20,607 nt of DNA from WLMZ01 sp037139095 (GTDB lineage Bacteria > Actinomycetota > Acidimicrobiia > Acidimicrobiales > Ilumatobacteraceae): positions 1 to 20,607 of the forward strand of contig JBAXHD010000044.1 of NCBI GenBank assembly GCA_037139095.1, given 5' to 3'. Positions 6,246-13,761 of the stretch are shown piece after piece. Numbering within the stretch: the first letter of the stretch is position 1; every line of letters starts with the position of its first letter. Under the pieces are notes generated by a model. It saw only the letters and a program-made list of their open reading frames with translations. It ran no database searches and was not told where the DNA came from. The translations under genes were made by a program, and so were the position numbers.

Positions 6246-8147
6246 ATGAACCTCCTCGAACCGATCCAGCTCGGACCACGGACTGCCCCGAACCGCGTGA
6301 TGTTCGGACCACACGTCACCAACCTTGCCGACGACTCGCGTGCGTTGCCCGAACGTTGGGTTCGTTACATCGCGAGGCGCGCCGAAGGTGGCTGCGGAAT
6401 CGTGGTGGGCGAAGGTGCCAGCGTGCACGAAAGCGACTGGCCCTACGAGCGTTCGCCGTTGGCACAGCGGTGCGGCGCCGGTTGGCAACTCGCCGCAACG
6501 GCATGCCACCACCACGGCTCGTTGTTCATTGCCTCGCTCGATCATGCTGGCGGCCAAGGCTCGTCGGCCTACAGCCAACGCGAACTCTGGGCACCTTCCC
6601 GAGTTCCTGAGGTGAACAGCCGCGAGGTGCCGAAGTGGATGGAGGCCGACGACATCGCTGCGGTAGTCGCGGGGTTTGGTCTCGCAGCGCAACACGCCGC
6701 CCAGGCCGATTGCGATGGCGTCGAGATCAACGCCGGACAACACAGCTTGATTCGCCAATTTCTGTCGGGCCTCACGAACCAACGCGGCGACGAATGGGGC
6801 TCCGACCGCGCGCTGCTCGCCCGGCAAGTCATCGCCGCGGTGCGAGCGAACCTTGGCGCCAACCGCGTGCTTGGCTTTCGCTTGTCGTGCGACGAGCTTG
6901 CTCCTTGGGCCGGTATCACCCCCGAAGCTGCGCCGGATCTTGCTGCCCAACTCGCCGCATGCGGACTCGATTATCTCGTCGTTGTTCGGGGCGCAATCTT
7001 CAGTATCGAAAAGACCCGGCCCGACTTTCATGAGCCAACCGGTTTCAACATCGATGTGTGCCGCAGCGTTCGCGATGCCGTGCAGCAGAGCAGCCCGACA
7101 ACCAAGGTGATCCTGCAGGGGTCAGTTGTCGATTGGGGCCAAGCCGAGTGGGCACTGAACGATGGCGTCGCTGATGCTGTTGAGATGACCCGCGCCCAGA
7201 TCGCCGATCCCTCGTTGGTCAGCAAGCTTGCCAACGACCAGGCCGCTGAGATCCGACCCTGTATCCGTTGCAATCAAAGCTGTCAGGTGCGTGACGCGCG
7301 CAACCCAATTGTTAGCTGTGTCGGCGAACCCACCAGCGGTCGCGAAACCGAAGACCCCGATTGGTACCAACGTTCACGCCATCCTCGCAACGTGGTGGTG
7401 GTCGGCGGTGGCCCCGCAGGTTTAGAGACAGCCCGGGTCGCTGCCTTGCGCGGACACAGCGTGCGCATTGTCGAGCGCTCGTCCGGTCTCGGTGGCGTCG
7501 CACGTGTTGCGGGCCCTGCTCTACCGCTCATCGATTGGCTCATTGCCGAGTGCCAACGCAACGGCGTTTCAATCGAACTCAACTCAGAGATCAATCAGTA
7601 CGCGGCACCGAGCCCCAATGAGGTCATGGTGCAGGCCACCGGATCTTTGCCAGGTGTGCGCACATACGCAGTGCACTCGGCCAACATGGTGCTCGACGTG
7701 TTGCAAGCCATCTCCGATCCTGCATCGTTACCCAGCGTGGGTCAGGTCGTGTTGTTCGACCCCATCGGCGGACCAATCGCAATTGCTCTCGCCGAACAAC
7801 TTGGTGATCGGGCCGTGTTGATTACGCAAGACAACATTGCGGGCAACGAACTCAGCCGCACCGGCGATCTCGCTCCAGCAAACGTGCGCCTCGCCCAGCG
7901 TGGCGTTCATATCGAACGTCGCTCGCTACTACGCGAAGTGCACCCGGGGCACGTTGTCGTCGAAGACCGCTTCACGGCAGCGCTGCGCGACATCGCCTGC
8001 GTTGCCGTTGTCGATTGCGGATTCCGGCTGCCCTCCGAGCCACTGCCCGCCGCTGAACTGCAAGCGGGCGATTGTGTTGCCCCTCGCACGATCTATGAAG
8101 CCATCCTCGAAGGTCGGCGCGCTGCGGTGGCCATCGACAACGTCTAG
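6246..8147 (+). CDS. Mycofactocin-associated FadH/Old Yellow Enzyme family oxidoreductase
   Basis: A 633-aa two-module flavoenzyme. The N-terminal FMN-binding TIM barrel (about 1-330) contains GVEINAGQHSLIRQFLSGLTN (158-178), the OYE substrate/FMN region. A [4Fe-4S] site follows, with C339, C342, C346 and C358 (CIRCNQSC). The C-terminal FAD/NAD(P) module begins at VVVVGGGPAGLE (383-394) and continues through FDPIGGPIAIALAEQL and TRTGDL-like blocks typical of the mycofactocin-linked subfamily. Architecture matches 2,4-dienoyl-CoA reductase and trimethylamine dehydrogenase, which move electrons between NAD(P)H, flavins, the Fe-S cluster and substrate. In mft genomes these paralogues are thought to be redox partners, but their substrates are unknown. 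It starts three bases after the PlsY stop. Assignment to one of the two named mycofactocin subfamilies was not tested. Confidence 0.87.
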   Translation: MNLLEPIQLGPRTAPNRVMFGPHVTNLADDSRALPERWVRYIARRAEGGCGIVVGEGASVHESDWPYERSPLAQRCGAGWQLAATACHHHGSLFIASLDHAGGQGSSAYSQRELWAPSRVPEVNSREVPKWMEADDIAAVVAGFGLAAQHAAQADCDGVEINAGQHSLIRQFLSGLTNQRGDEWGSDRALLARQVIAAVRANLGANRVLGFRLSCDELAPWAGITPEAAPDLAAQLAACGLDYLVVVRGAIFSIEKTRPDFHEPTGFNIDVCRSVRDAVQQSSPTTKVILQGSVVDWGQAEWALNDGVADAVEMTRAQIADPSLVSKLANDQAAEIRPCIRCNQSCQVRDARNPIVSCVGEPTSGRETEDPDWYQRSRHPRNVVVVGGGPAGLETARVAALRGHSVRIVERSSGLGGVARVAGPALPLIDWLIAECQRNGVSIELNSEINQYAAPSPNEVMVQATGSLPGVRTYAVHSANMVLDVLQAISDPASLPSVGQVVLFDPIGGPIAIALAEQLGDRAVLITQDNIAGNELSRTGDLAPANVRLAQRGVHIERRSLLREVHPGHVVVEDRFTAALRDIACVAVVDCGFRLPSEPLPAAELQAGDCVAPRTIYEAILEGRRAAVAIDNV

Positions 8148-8159
8148 CCCCCAATCGGG

Positions 8160-8165
8160 CAGAAT
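8160..8165 (+). promoter_or_regulatory. Possible leaderless -10 element of the ABC ATPase gene
   Basis: CAGAAT sits at -12 to -7 of the ATG at 8172, inside the 24-bp gap after the OYE gene. The exporter could therefore have its own promoter in addition to readthrough from the mft genes. Confidence 0.35.
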
Positions 8166-8171
8166 CGTGGC

Positions 8172-8918
8172 ATGACGCAACAAGCAGCCGACGTTCTCGT
8201 CGCTCACGAACTGCGCAAAACCTTCAACAAGGTTGAAGCCGTTCGCGGCATCTCCATCACCGTGGCACCCGGCGAACGTGTTGGATTGCTCGGGCCCAAC
8301 GGCGCGGGCAAGACCACAACGTTGCTCATGTTGCTCGGAGCGATTCTTCCCGACACCGGCAGTGTCACCATCGTGGGCCACCGTCTGCCGCGCCGGCGCT
8401 CGACTGCGATGGAGAGTGTTGGGTTCGCCGCCGGCTACCTACCGCTGCCCGACCGGCTCAAGGTACGCGAGGCACTCGGGGTGTTCGCCGGATGGTACGG
8501 CGTGCGCAACGAGAAGCAAGCCGTGAGCGAGGCCCTCGAACGTTTCGAGATCACCCACCTCGCCGATCGACTGTGCAGCGCACTGAGCAGTGGACAGCGC
8601 ACGCTCGTTGGCATCGTGAAAGCCACGTTGCACAATCCGAAGTTGCTCGTGCTCGATGAACCAACGGCGTCACTCGACCCCGATGTAGCCCTGCGCGTGC
8701 GCACCGGTTTACTGCAGTTCTGCGCATCTACCGGAGCGGCGCTGCTCATCACCAGCCACGACATGCGCGAGGTCGAGATGCTCACCGAGCGAGTCATCTT
8801 CTTGGCCAACGGGCAGGTTGTTGCCAACGACACACCCGCCGCCATCGCTGCAACCTTTGGCTACGACGATCTCGAAGGCGTGTTCATGCAGCTCGCCGAC
8901 GAAGCGAGGCGCGCATGA
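8172..8918 (+). CDS. ABC-2 exporter ATP-binding protein
   Basis: A 248-aa ABC ATPase: Walker A GPNGAGKTT (41-49), signature LSSGQR (138-143), Walker B LLVLDEP (158-164), D-loop SLDP and switch histidine H196. The usual Q-loop glutamine is not obvious: the region reads AAGYLPLPDRLKVRE (86-100), a form seen in a subgroup of ABC-2 exporter ATPases. Its stop overlaps the permease start by 4 nt (ATGA), so they form one transporter with the downstream permease. The substrate is unknown. Its place right after the mycofactocin-associated genes allows a role in moving a lipid or a mycofactocin-related product, but that is inference from position only. Confidence 0.9.
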   Translation: MTQQAADVLVAHELRKTFNKVEAVRGISITVAPGERVGLLGPNGAGKTTTLLMLLGAILPDTGSVTIVGHRLPRRRSTAMESVGFAAGYLPLPDRLKVREALGVFAGWYGVRNEKQAVSEALERFEITHLADRLCSALSSGQRTLVGIVKATLHNPKLLVLDEPTASLDPDVALRVRTGLLQFCASTGAALLITSHDMREVEMLTERVIFLANGQVVANDTPAAIAATFGYDDLEGVFMQLADEARRA

Positions 8919-9703
8919 GTTGGCATCGCATCCGAGTCGTCATGCGTCGACACGCGTACGTGTTGTGGCGCGCTCCACACCGCTGGTTCGACATCGGCTT
9001 TTGGCCGTTGATGGACATCATTTTGTGGGGCAGCCTCGGCACCTACGTGGCCCGCAACAGCACCTCGGCCACCAGCGGCACTCCGTACCTCATCGCCGGA
9101 ATCATGATGTTCCACATCCTGTTTCAGAGCCAGATCGCGGTGGGCACCGGGTTCCTCGAGGAGACGTGGAGCCGCAACCTGCTCAACGTGCTCACCACGC
9201 CAGTCACCGAGTTCGAATATCTCGCGGGCACGGCCGCGTTCGGCTTGTTCAAGGTGTTGTTCGCACTCGCCACATTGTCCATTACGGCCTTTGGCTTCTT
9301 CCGCTTTGAGCTCAGCTCAATTGGTTGGTCAATCCTGCCCATCGCACTGATCCTCACCATCGTCGGGTGGTCGGCGGGCATCGCCAACATCGGCATCGTG
9401 TTGCGGTTCGGGCAGGGCGCCGAGATTCTCATCTGGGGCAGCAACTTCATCTTGATGGCGTTCAGTGGCGTGTTCAATCCCGTCGACGCACTGCCCGGAG
9501 CCCTGCAGCCCGTCGCCCGCATCCTGCCCAGTACCCACGCATTCAACGCGCTGCGCGCAGTACTCCACGGCAATCCGTTACCCGGAAACGAGATTGCACT
9601 CGGCGTCATCGGGGCCTTCGTGATGTTGCTTGCCGGCTTCGCATTCACCGCCTGGATGCTGCACGTCTTCCGCCGCCGCGGGTTCGTCACCCGCTTCTCA
9701 TAA
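8915..9703 (+). CDS. ABC-2 type exporter permease
   Basis: A 262-aa membrane protein with about six transmembrane segments. A cytoplasmic amphipathic N-terminus (MRRHAYVLWRAPHRWFDIGFWP) precedes the first helix. The ABC-2 consensus regions near residues 60-90 (AGIMMFHILFQSQIAVGTGFLEE) and 170-210 (GVFNPVDALP...ILPSTHAFNALRAVLHG) are clear. It overlaps the ATPase gene by 4 nt and is followed by a hairpin at 9712-9727, so it probably closes the transcription unit that begins with the lipoproteins or mftA. Such transporters export lipids, polysaccharides, drugs or peptides; the substrate here is unknown. Confidence 0.88.
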   Translation: MSWHRIRVVMRRHAYVLWRAPHRWFDIGFWPLMDIILWGSLGTYVARNSTSATSGTPYLIAGIMMFHILFQSQIAVGTGFLEETWSRNLLNVLTTPVTEFEYLAGTAAFGLFKVLFALATLSITAFGFFRFELSSIGWSILPIALILTIVGWSAGIANIGIVLRFGQGAEILIWGSNFILMAFSGVFNPVDALPGALQPVARILPSTHAFNALRAVLHGNPLPGNEIALGVIGAFVMLLAGFAFTAWMLHVFRRRGFVTRFS

Positions 9704-9711
9704 CCCATCCA

Positions 9712-9727
9712 CCCCATGCAGATGGGG
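9712..9727 (+). terminator. Hairpin after the ABC permease gene
   Basis: A perfect 6-bp stem CCCCAT / ATGGGG with loop GCAG, 8 bp after the permease stop. No U-tract follows, as is common for high-GC actinobacterial terminators. It is a likely boundary of the mft-associated operon. Confidence 0.45.
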
Positions 9728-9746
9728 ACTCGGGCAGGTGATGTGG

Positions 9747-9752
9747 CAGCAT
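9747..9752 (+). promoter_or_regulatory. Leaderless -10 element of the SDR gene
   Basis: CAGCAT ends 6 nt before the ATG at 9759. This supports 9759 as start over the in-frame ATG at 9741. Confidence 0.35.
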
Positions 9753-9758
9753 TCGCTG

Positions 9759-10514
9759 ATGAGCACCGAACTGTTCGACCTATCGGGGAAAGTCGCTGTA
9801 GTCACCGGGGGTAGCCGTGGGCTGGGCCGCGAAATGGCACTGGCGTTTGCGGCAAACGGAGCCGACGTTGTCATCGCCAGCCGCAAGCTTGAGAACTGCG
9901 AAGCCGTGGCCGACGAGGTTCGGTCACTCGGACGTCGATCCCTCGCTGTTGCCTATCACGCCGCATCGTGGGATGGCGCCGACCAACTCGCCGAGCGCGC
10001 CTACGCCGAGTTTGGTCATGTCGACATCCTCGTGAACAACGCTGGCATGTCGCCGCTCTATCCATCCGTCGACGCCATCACCGAAGACCTCTTCGACAAG
10101 GTCGTTGGCGTGAACCTCAAGGGTCCGTTTCGCTTGTCGGCAGTGGTGGGCACCGAGATGGCCAAAGGCGACGGCGGGTCGATCATCTTCGTGTCATCGA
10201 TTGCATCGCACCGTCCCACTCCCAACGAGTTGGTCTACGGCGCAGCAAAGGCCGGCATCAACAACCTCACCCTCGGTCTGGCGCGCACGCTTGGTCCGAA
10301 GGTTCGAGTCAATTGCATCGTGCCCGGACCGTTCCTCACCGACATCAGCAAGGCATGGGACCTCGATGCATTCAGCCGCAGCGCCAAGTCGGGCTTCTCC
10401 CTGCAGCGCGGTGGCGAGCCCAACGAAGTGGTTGGCGCTGCGCTGTACTTCGCAAGCAGTGCGAGCAGCTACACCACTGGCGCGCTACTCAACATCGATG
10501 GCGGGCCGCGCTAA
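9759..10514 (+). CDS. Short-chain dehydrogenase/reductase (FabG-like)
   Basis: A 251-aa classical SDR. The cofactor motif TGGSRGLG (16-23) is followed by NNAG (93-96), the catalytic serine at 146/147 (VSSIAS), the YxxxK pair Y160 and K164 (VYGAAKAG), the PGP motif after strand 6 and a C-terminal INIDGG-type end. It should be an NAD(P)(H)-dependent oxidoreductase acting on an alcohol/ketone or 3-oxoacyl thioester. The segment AYHAASWD (66-73) suggests a subgroup close to catabolic FabG-like enzymes. It lacks the features of the mycofactocin-dependent SDR family, so there is no sequence reason to link it to mft. A start at 9741 would add six residues; the chosen one has a -10-like hexamer at leaderless distance and fits family N-termini. 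Confidence 0.88.
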   Translation: MSTELFDLSGKVAVVTGGSRGLGREMALAFAANGADVVIASRKLENCEAVADEVRSLGRRSLAVAYHAASWDGADQLAERAYAEFGHVDILVNNAGMSPLYPSVDAITEDLFDKVVGVNLKGPFRLSAVVGTEMAKGDGGSIIFVSSIASHRPTPNELVYGAAKAGINNLTLGLARTLGPKVRVNCIVPGPFLTDISKAWDLDAFSRSAKSGFSLQRGGEPNEVVGAALYFASSASSYTTGALLNIDGGPR

Positions 10515-10568
10515 TCAGACCCTTGCCGCCGGGGAATAGCAGCCATCAACAAAGTGTTTGATCAACCA

Positions 10569-11273
10569 ATGACAATCGCAATTCAGACGGCCGATAACCG
10601 CTTCTCCACCGATGTCGGGTGGTTGAAATCGAAGCACTCATTTAACTTCGGCGGGCACTACTCGCCACACCACAACGGACACGGCCTGCTGCTCGTGAAC
10701 AACGACGATCTTGTTGCACCTGCAACTGGTTTTGGTATGCATGGCCACCGCGACATGGAGATCATCACCTGGGTGCTCAGCGGCACGCTCGAGCACCGCG
10801 ATAGCGAAGGCAACCACGGCGTGCTCTACCCCGGGCTCGCCCAGCGAATGTCTGCTGGTTCGGGCATCCGCCACAGCGAAGAAAACCCCAGCCCCGACAC
10901 CGAGGTGCACTTCGTACAGATGTGGGTGTACCCCGATACCAAAGGGATCCGACCGAGCTATCAGCAGCTCGACATCAATGCCGAGCTTGCCAAAGGCGGA
11001 CTCGTGCCGATTGCGTCGGGGCAGGGTCACGATGCTGCGATCAGCATCAATCAGCGTGGGGCTGTGCTGTGGGGCGCGAGGCTTACCGAGGGTCAGACTG
11101 TTGCAGTTCCGTCGGCCCCGCACGTACACGCATTCGTTGCGCTGGGTACGGCGGTGCTCGAAGGTGGCTACCCACTCGATCAGGGTGCGGCTGTTCGATT
11201 CGCCAACGCAGACTCCATCAGCATCACAGCCGGTCCGGGCGGCGCCGAGCTGCTCATCTGGGCCACCGACTAA
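10569..11273 (+). CDS. Pirin-like bicupin (quercetinase YhhW family)
   Basis: A 234-aa double cupin protein. The first cupin has the pirin metal ligands H58 and H60 (GMHGHRDMEIITWVLSG) and H102 with E104 (GIRHSEEN), so it probably binds iron or another divalent metal. The second cupin is degenerate, as in the family. Bacterial pirins include quercetin dioxygenases and stress-responsive regulators, so the function cannot be assigned more closely. An in-frame GTG at 10554 would extend it by five residues; neither start has a clear Shine-Dalgarno sequence, and the ATG gives the usual N-terminus (MTIAIQTADNRF). The 54-bp gap upstream contains a palindrome TTGATCAA just before the start. Confidence 0.87.
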   Translation: MTIAIQTADNRFSTDVGWLKSKHSFNFGGHYSPHHNGHGLLLVNNDDLVAPATGFGMHGHRDMEIITWVLSGTLEHRDSEGNHGVLYPGLAQRMSAGSGIRHSEENPSPDTEVHFVQMWVYPDTKGIRPSYQQLDINAELAKGGLVPIASGQGHDAAISINQRGAVLWGARLTEGQTVAVPSAPHVHAFVALGTAVLEGGYPLDQGAAVRFANADSISITAGPGGAELLIWATD

Positions 11274-11324
11274 CTACGTTCACCTTGCGTTGGTTCAAAA
11301 GCAGCGCCAGTTTCGCAAACGGCC

Positions 11325-11330
11325 TACGCT
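11325..11330 (+). promoter_or_regulatory. Leaderless -10 element of the acyl-CoA ligase gene
   Basis: TACGCT (consensus TANNNT) occupies -12 to -7 of the ATG at 11337. The gap after the pirin gene is 63 bp, so the ligase probably has its own promoter. Confidence 0.45.
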
Positions 11331-11336
11331 GCACGC

Positions 11337-12968
11337 ATGGAAATGCATTTTGCGACAGTTTGGGAGTCCATCGCCGATGTGATCGGTGACGCTACGGCGA
11401 TTGTGCACGGCGACACCCGCCGCACGTGGACCCAATACGACAACCGATCGGCACGCATCGCTGCCGCCTATGTCGACGCTGGCCTTGTGCCCGACAGCAA
11501 GATCGGCCTGTATCTGTACAACAGCAACGAGTACCTCGAGGCCCAATATGCGGCGTTCAAGATGCGCGGCGTTCCGGTCAACGTGAACTATCGCTACCTC
11601 GACGAAGAACTCTGGTACTTGCTCGATAACAGCGACGCAGAAGCCCTTGTCTTTCACTCGTCACTCGCCGATCGCGTTGCACGCGTCATCGGTCGCCTGC
11701 CCAAGATCAAGCTGCTGCTCGAGGTAGACGACGGCAGTACCGGTCAGGTCGAAGGCTCACGCCGTTACGACGACGTAGTCGCTGGGTACGACCCAATGCC
11801 GCGCATCACCCGCGACGAGTCAGACATCTACATGCTCTATACCGGCGGCACCACGGGCATGCCCAAGGGCGTGATGTACGCGATGGGCGGCATGACCGGC
11901 GGCTTCATCACCAGTGGTTTCCCACTGGTCGGCGCTGCACCAATCACCGAAGCCGCGCTCGTGCCACCTGCTGTCACCGAGATCGTCCGCGCTGGCAATC
12001 AGATCATCAGCATCCCCAGTTGCCCCCTCATGCATGGCACCGGCCTATGGCTTGGCGCATTCATCCCTCACCTCATGGGTGGCAGCGTCATCACGTTGCC
12101 GTCGCGTTCGCTCGACAGCGACGAACTGCTCACCACAGTTCAAAACGAAAAGGCCACCAGCGCTGTCATCGTCGGCGACTCATTTGCAAAGCCCATCGTG
12201 CGTGCGCTCGATGCGGCTCTCGCAGCCGGCAAGCCATACGACACATCCAGCCTCAAAATGATCGTTTCGTCGGGTGTGATGTGGACCTCAGAGGTGAAGG
12301 CAGAGATGCTCGACCTCATCCCGCAAGTGGTGTTGCTCGATGCCATGGGCTCAAGCGAAGGAAGCATGGGCATGCAGATCTCGATGCGTGGCATGCCCAT
12401 CGAGACCGCGAAGTTCAGCCAGTCCCCCACCACGAAAGTGTTTACCGAAGACGACCGCGAAGTTGTCGCTGGCTCAGGTGAGGTCGGCATGGTTGCCGCT
12501 GGCGGCAACGTGCCGCTCGGCTACTTCAAAGACCCCGATAAATCAGCACGCACGTTTCGTGTCATCGGCGGACAGCGCTATTCATTCCCCGGCGACATGG
12601 CTACGGTCAACGCCGATGGCACCTTGGTGCTTCTCGGCCGCGGCAGCCAGGTGATCAACACCGCGGGCGAAAAGGTGTTCCCCGAAGAAGTGGAAGAGGC
12701 CGTCAAGCGTTCAGATGGCGTGCTCGACTGCCTCGTTGTTGGCGTCGACGACGAGAAGTTCGGCCAATGCGTCACGGCAGTAGCTTCGCTTGCCGAAGGA
12801 GCCACCGTCGACGAAGCAACCATCATCGCCTCCGTGAAGGGCCAGCTCGCCGGGTACAAGGCACCGAAGCGGGTGATCTTCGTATCGGCCGTTCCTCGTG
12901 CCCCAAATGGCAAGGCCGATTACAAAGCCGCGAAGCAGGCCGCCCTCGAGGCTCTCGGTAAGGCCTAG
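11337..12968 (+). CDS. Fatty/steroid side-chain acyl-CoA ligase, FadD19-like
   Basis: A 543-aa adenylate-forming enzyme. It has the ATP-binding P-loop YTGGTTGMPKG (168-178), a VNVNYRYLDEELWYLLDNSDA block (81-101), MGSSEGSMG for the A5 motif, PGDMA, a LGRGSQVINTAGEKVFPEEVEE hinge region and the catalytic lysine near the C-terminus in PNGKADY (K526). It activates a carboxylic acid to an acyl-AMP and then an acyl-CoA. From memory of Mycobacterium tuberculosis FadD19, the block order and length are very similar, suggesting a long-chain or sterol side-chain acid substrate, though this is not proven. It is followed by a hairpin shared with the convergent hydrolase gene. Confidence 0.9.
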   Translation: MEMHFATVWESIADVIGDATAIVHGDTRRTWTQYDNRSARIAAAYVDAGLVPDSKIGLYLYNSNEYLEAQYAAFKMRGVPVNVNYRYLDEELWYLLDNSDAEALVFHSSLADRVARVIGRLPKIKLLLEVDDGSTGQVEGSRRYDDVVAGYDPMPRITRDESDIYMLYTGGTTGMPKGVMYAMGGMTGGFITSGFPLVGAAPITEAALVPPAVTEIVRAGNQIISIPSCPLMHGTGLWLGAFIPHLMGGSVITLPSRSLDSDELLTTVQNEKATSAVIVGDSFAKPIVRALDAALAAGKPYDTSSLKMIVSSGVMWTSEVKAEMLDLIPQVVLLDAMGSSEGSMGMQISMRGMPIETAKFSQSPTTKVFTEDDREVVAGSGEVGMVAAGGNVPLGYFKDPDKSARTFRVIGGQRYSFPGDMATVNADGTLVLLGRGSQVINTAGEKVFPEEVEEAVKRSDGVLDCLVVGVDDEKFGQCVTAVASLAEGATVDEATIIASVKGQLAGYKAPKRVIFVSAVPRAPNGKADYKAAKQAALEALGKA

Positions 12969-12973
12969 GCAGC

Positions 12974-12991
12974 TGGCCCGGTTACGGGCCA
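12974..12991. terminator. Bidirectional hairpin between convergent genes
   Basis: A 7-bp perfect stem TGGCCCG / CGGGCCA with loop GTTA, between the ligase stop (12968) and the end of the minus-strand hydrolase gene (13003). Its position and symmetry suit termination from both sides. There is no U-tract. Confidence 0.6.
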
Positions 12992-13002
12992 ACTCACGCA
13001 AC

Positions 13003-13761
13003 TCAGGTCAGCAGCTTGCTCTGCAGGAAGCTCAGCACGCGTTGCACGCTGGGTTCGTCACGTTGCTCGGTGAGCACCGAGTGATCGGACTTGGCTGCGC
13101 TGGGCAACTCAATAGCGATGAACGCATCGCCCAACAACTCGCGCAATGAGTCGAACCGCGAGCCAACAAGCTTGTCGCCGGTGAAGCGCAACCCGAGCAC
13201 CTGACAGCCTTGGGCAGCGCGTTCGGCAATCGCCAAGGCATCGTCAGGCGACAGGTTGAGATCGGCGCCGCGAGATTTTCCGCCCACAGCAAACGGCATC
13301 GAGGGCTGCGACAACACAGGCGCCACCATGATGTCGTCGACCATCATGCCCAGCGCGAATCCGCCGCTGAAGCACATGCCAATGGCTCCCACACCGGGCC
13401 CGCCGAGCTCGTTGTGCAGCGAACGCGCCAATGCGCGCAGCCACGCAATGATGGGCGAGGTCTGCTTCATCGCCATCGTGGTGAACTCCTTGGCGACGCA
13501 TACTTTGAGCATTGAGCTCGCCAAGTAGCTGCCGCTGGGGGCGCGCCCGGGGGTGCCAACCAGCGAAGGCATCACCACAGTGAAACCTGCGTCGACAACA
13601 TCGTTTGCGAACGCAGCTACGGCAGGCGTAACACCGGGGATCTCGTGCACAACTACCACCGCTGGGCCAGAGCCGCGACGGTACACATCACGCGTGAACC
13701 CAGCTGCGGTAAAAGTGCTCTTGGCCCAACCCTCGAGCACCGCTGTTTGATCTTGTGTCAT
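13003..13761 (-). CDS. Dienelactone hydrolase family protein
   Basis: A 252-aa alpha/beta hydrolase of the dienelactone hydrolase family. The nucleophile elbow is GMCFSGG with Cys130, and the likely partners are D196 (FTGDKL) and H227 (KSDHS). E40 in VHEIPG matches the glutamate that holds the thiol in the inactive form in dienelactone hydrolase. Such enzymes open enol-lactones in chlorocatechol breakdown, but most homologues have unknown ester or lactone substrates. Its ATG overlaps the stop of the upstream phosphotransferase gene by 4 nt, so they are cotranscribed. Confidence 0.87.
   Translation of the reverse strand: MTQDQTAVLEGWAKSTFTAAGFTRDVYRRGSGPAVVVVHEIPGVTPAVAAFANDVVDAGFTVVMPSLVGTPGRAPSGSYLASSMLKVCVAKEFTTMAMKQTSPIIAWLRALARSLHNELGGPGVGAIGMCFSGGFALGMMVDDIMVAPVLSQPSMPFAVGGKSRGADLNLSPDDALAIAERAAQGCQVLGLRFTGDKLVGSRFDSLRELLGDAFIAIELPSAAKSDHSVLTEQRDEPSVQRVLSFLQSKLLT

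Noticed and set aside
6075..7031. A 318-codon open frame on the minus strand
   Set aside because: It is antisense to the PlsY and OYE genes, both with clear motifs. It shows no recognisable domain and no start signal.
9759..10514. SDR as a mycofactocin-dependent dehydrogenase
   Set aside because: The protein has ordinary FabG-like motifs and lacks the insertion and N-terminal pattern of the mycofactocin-coupled SDR family. A hairpin also separates it from the mft operon.
10558..10565. TTGATCAA palindrome before the pirin gene as an operator
   Set aside because: An 8-bp palindrome is expected by chance at this scale, and no second copy was seen in the flanking region.
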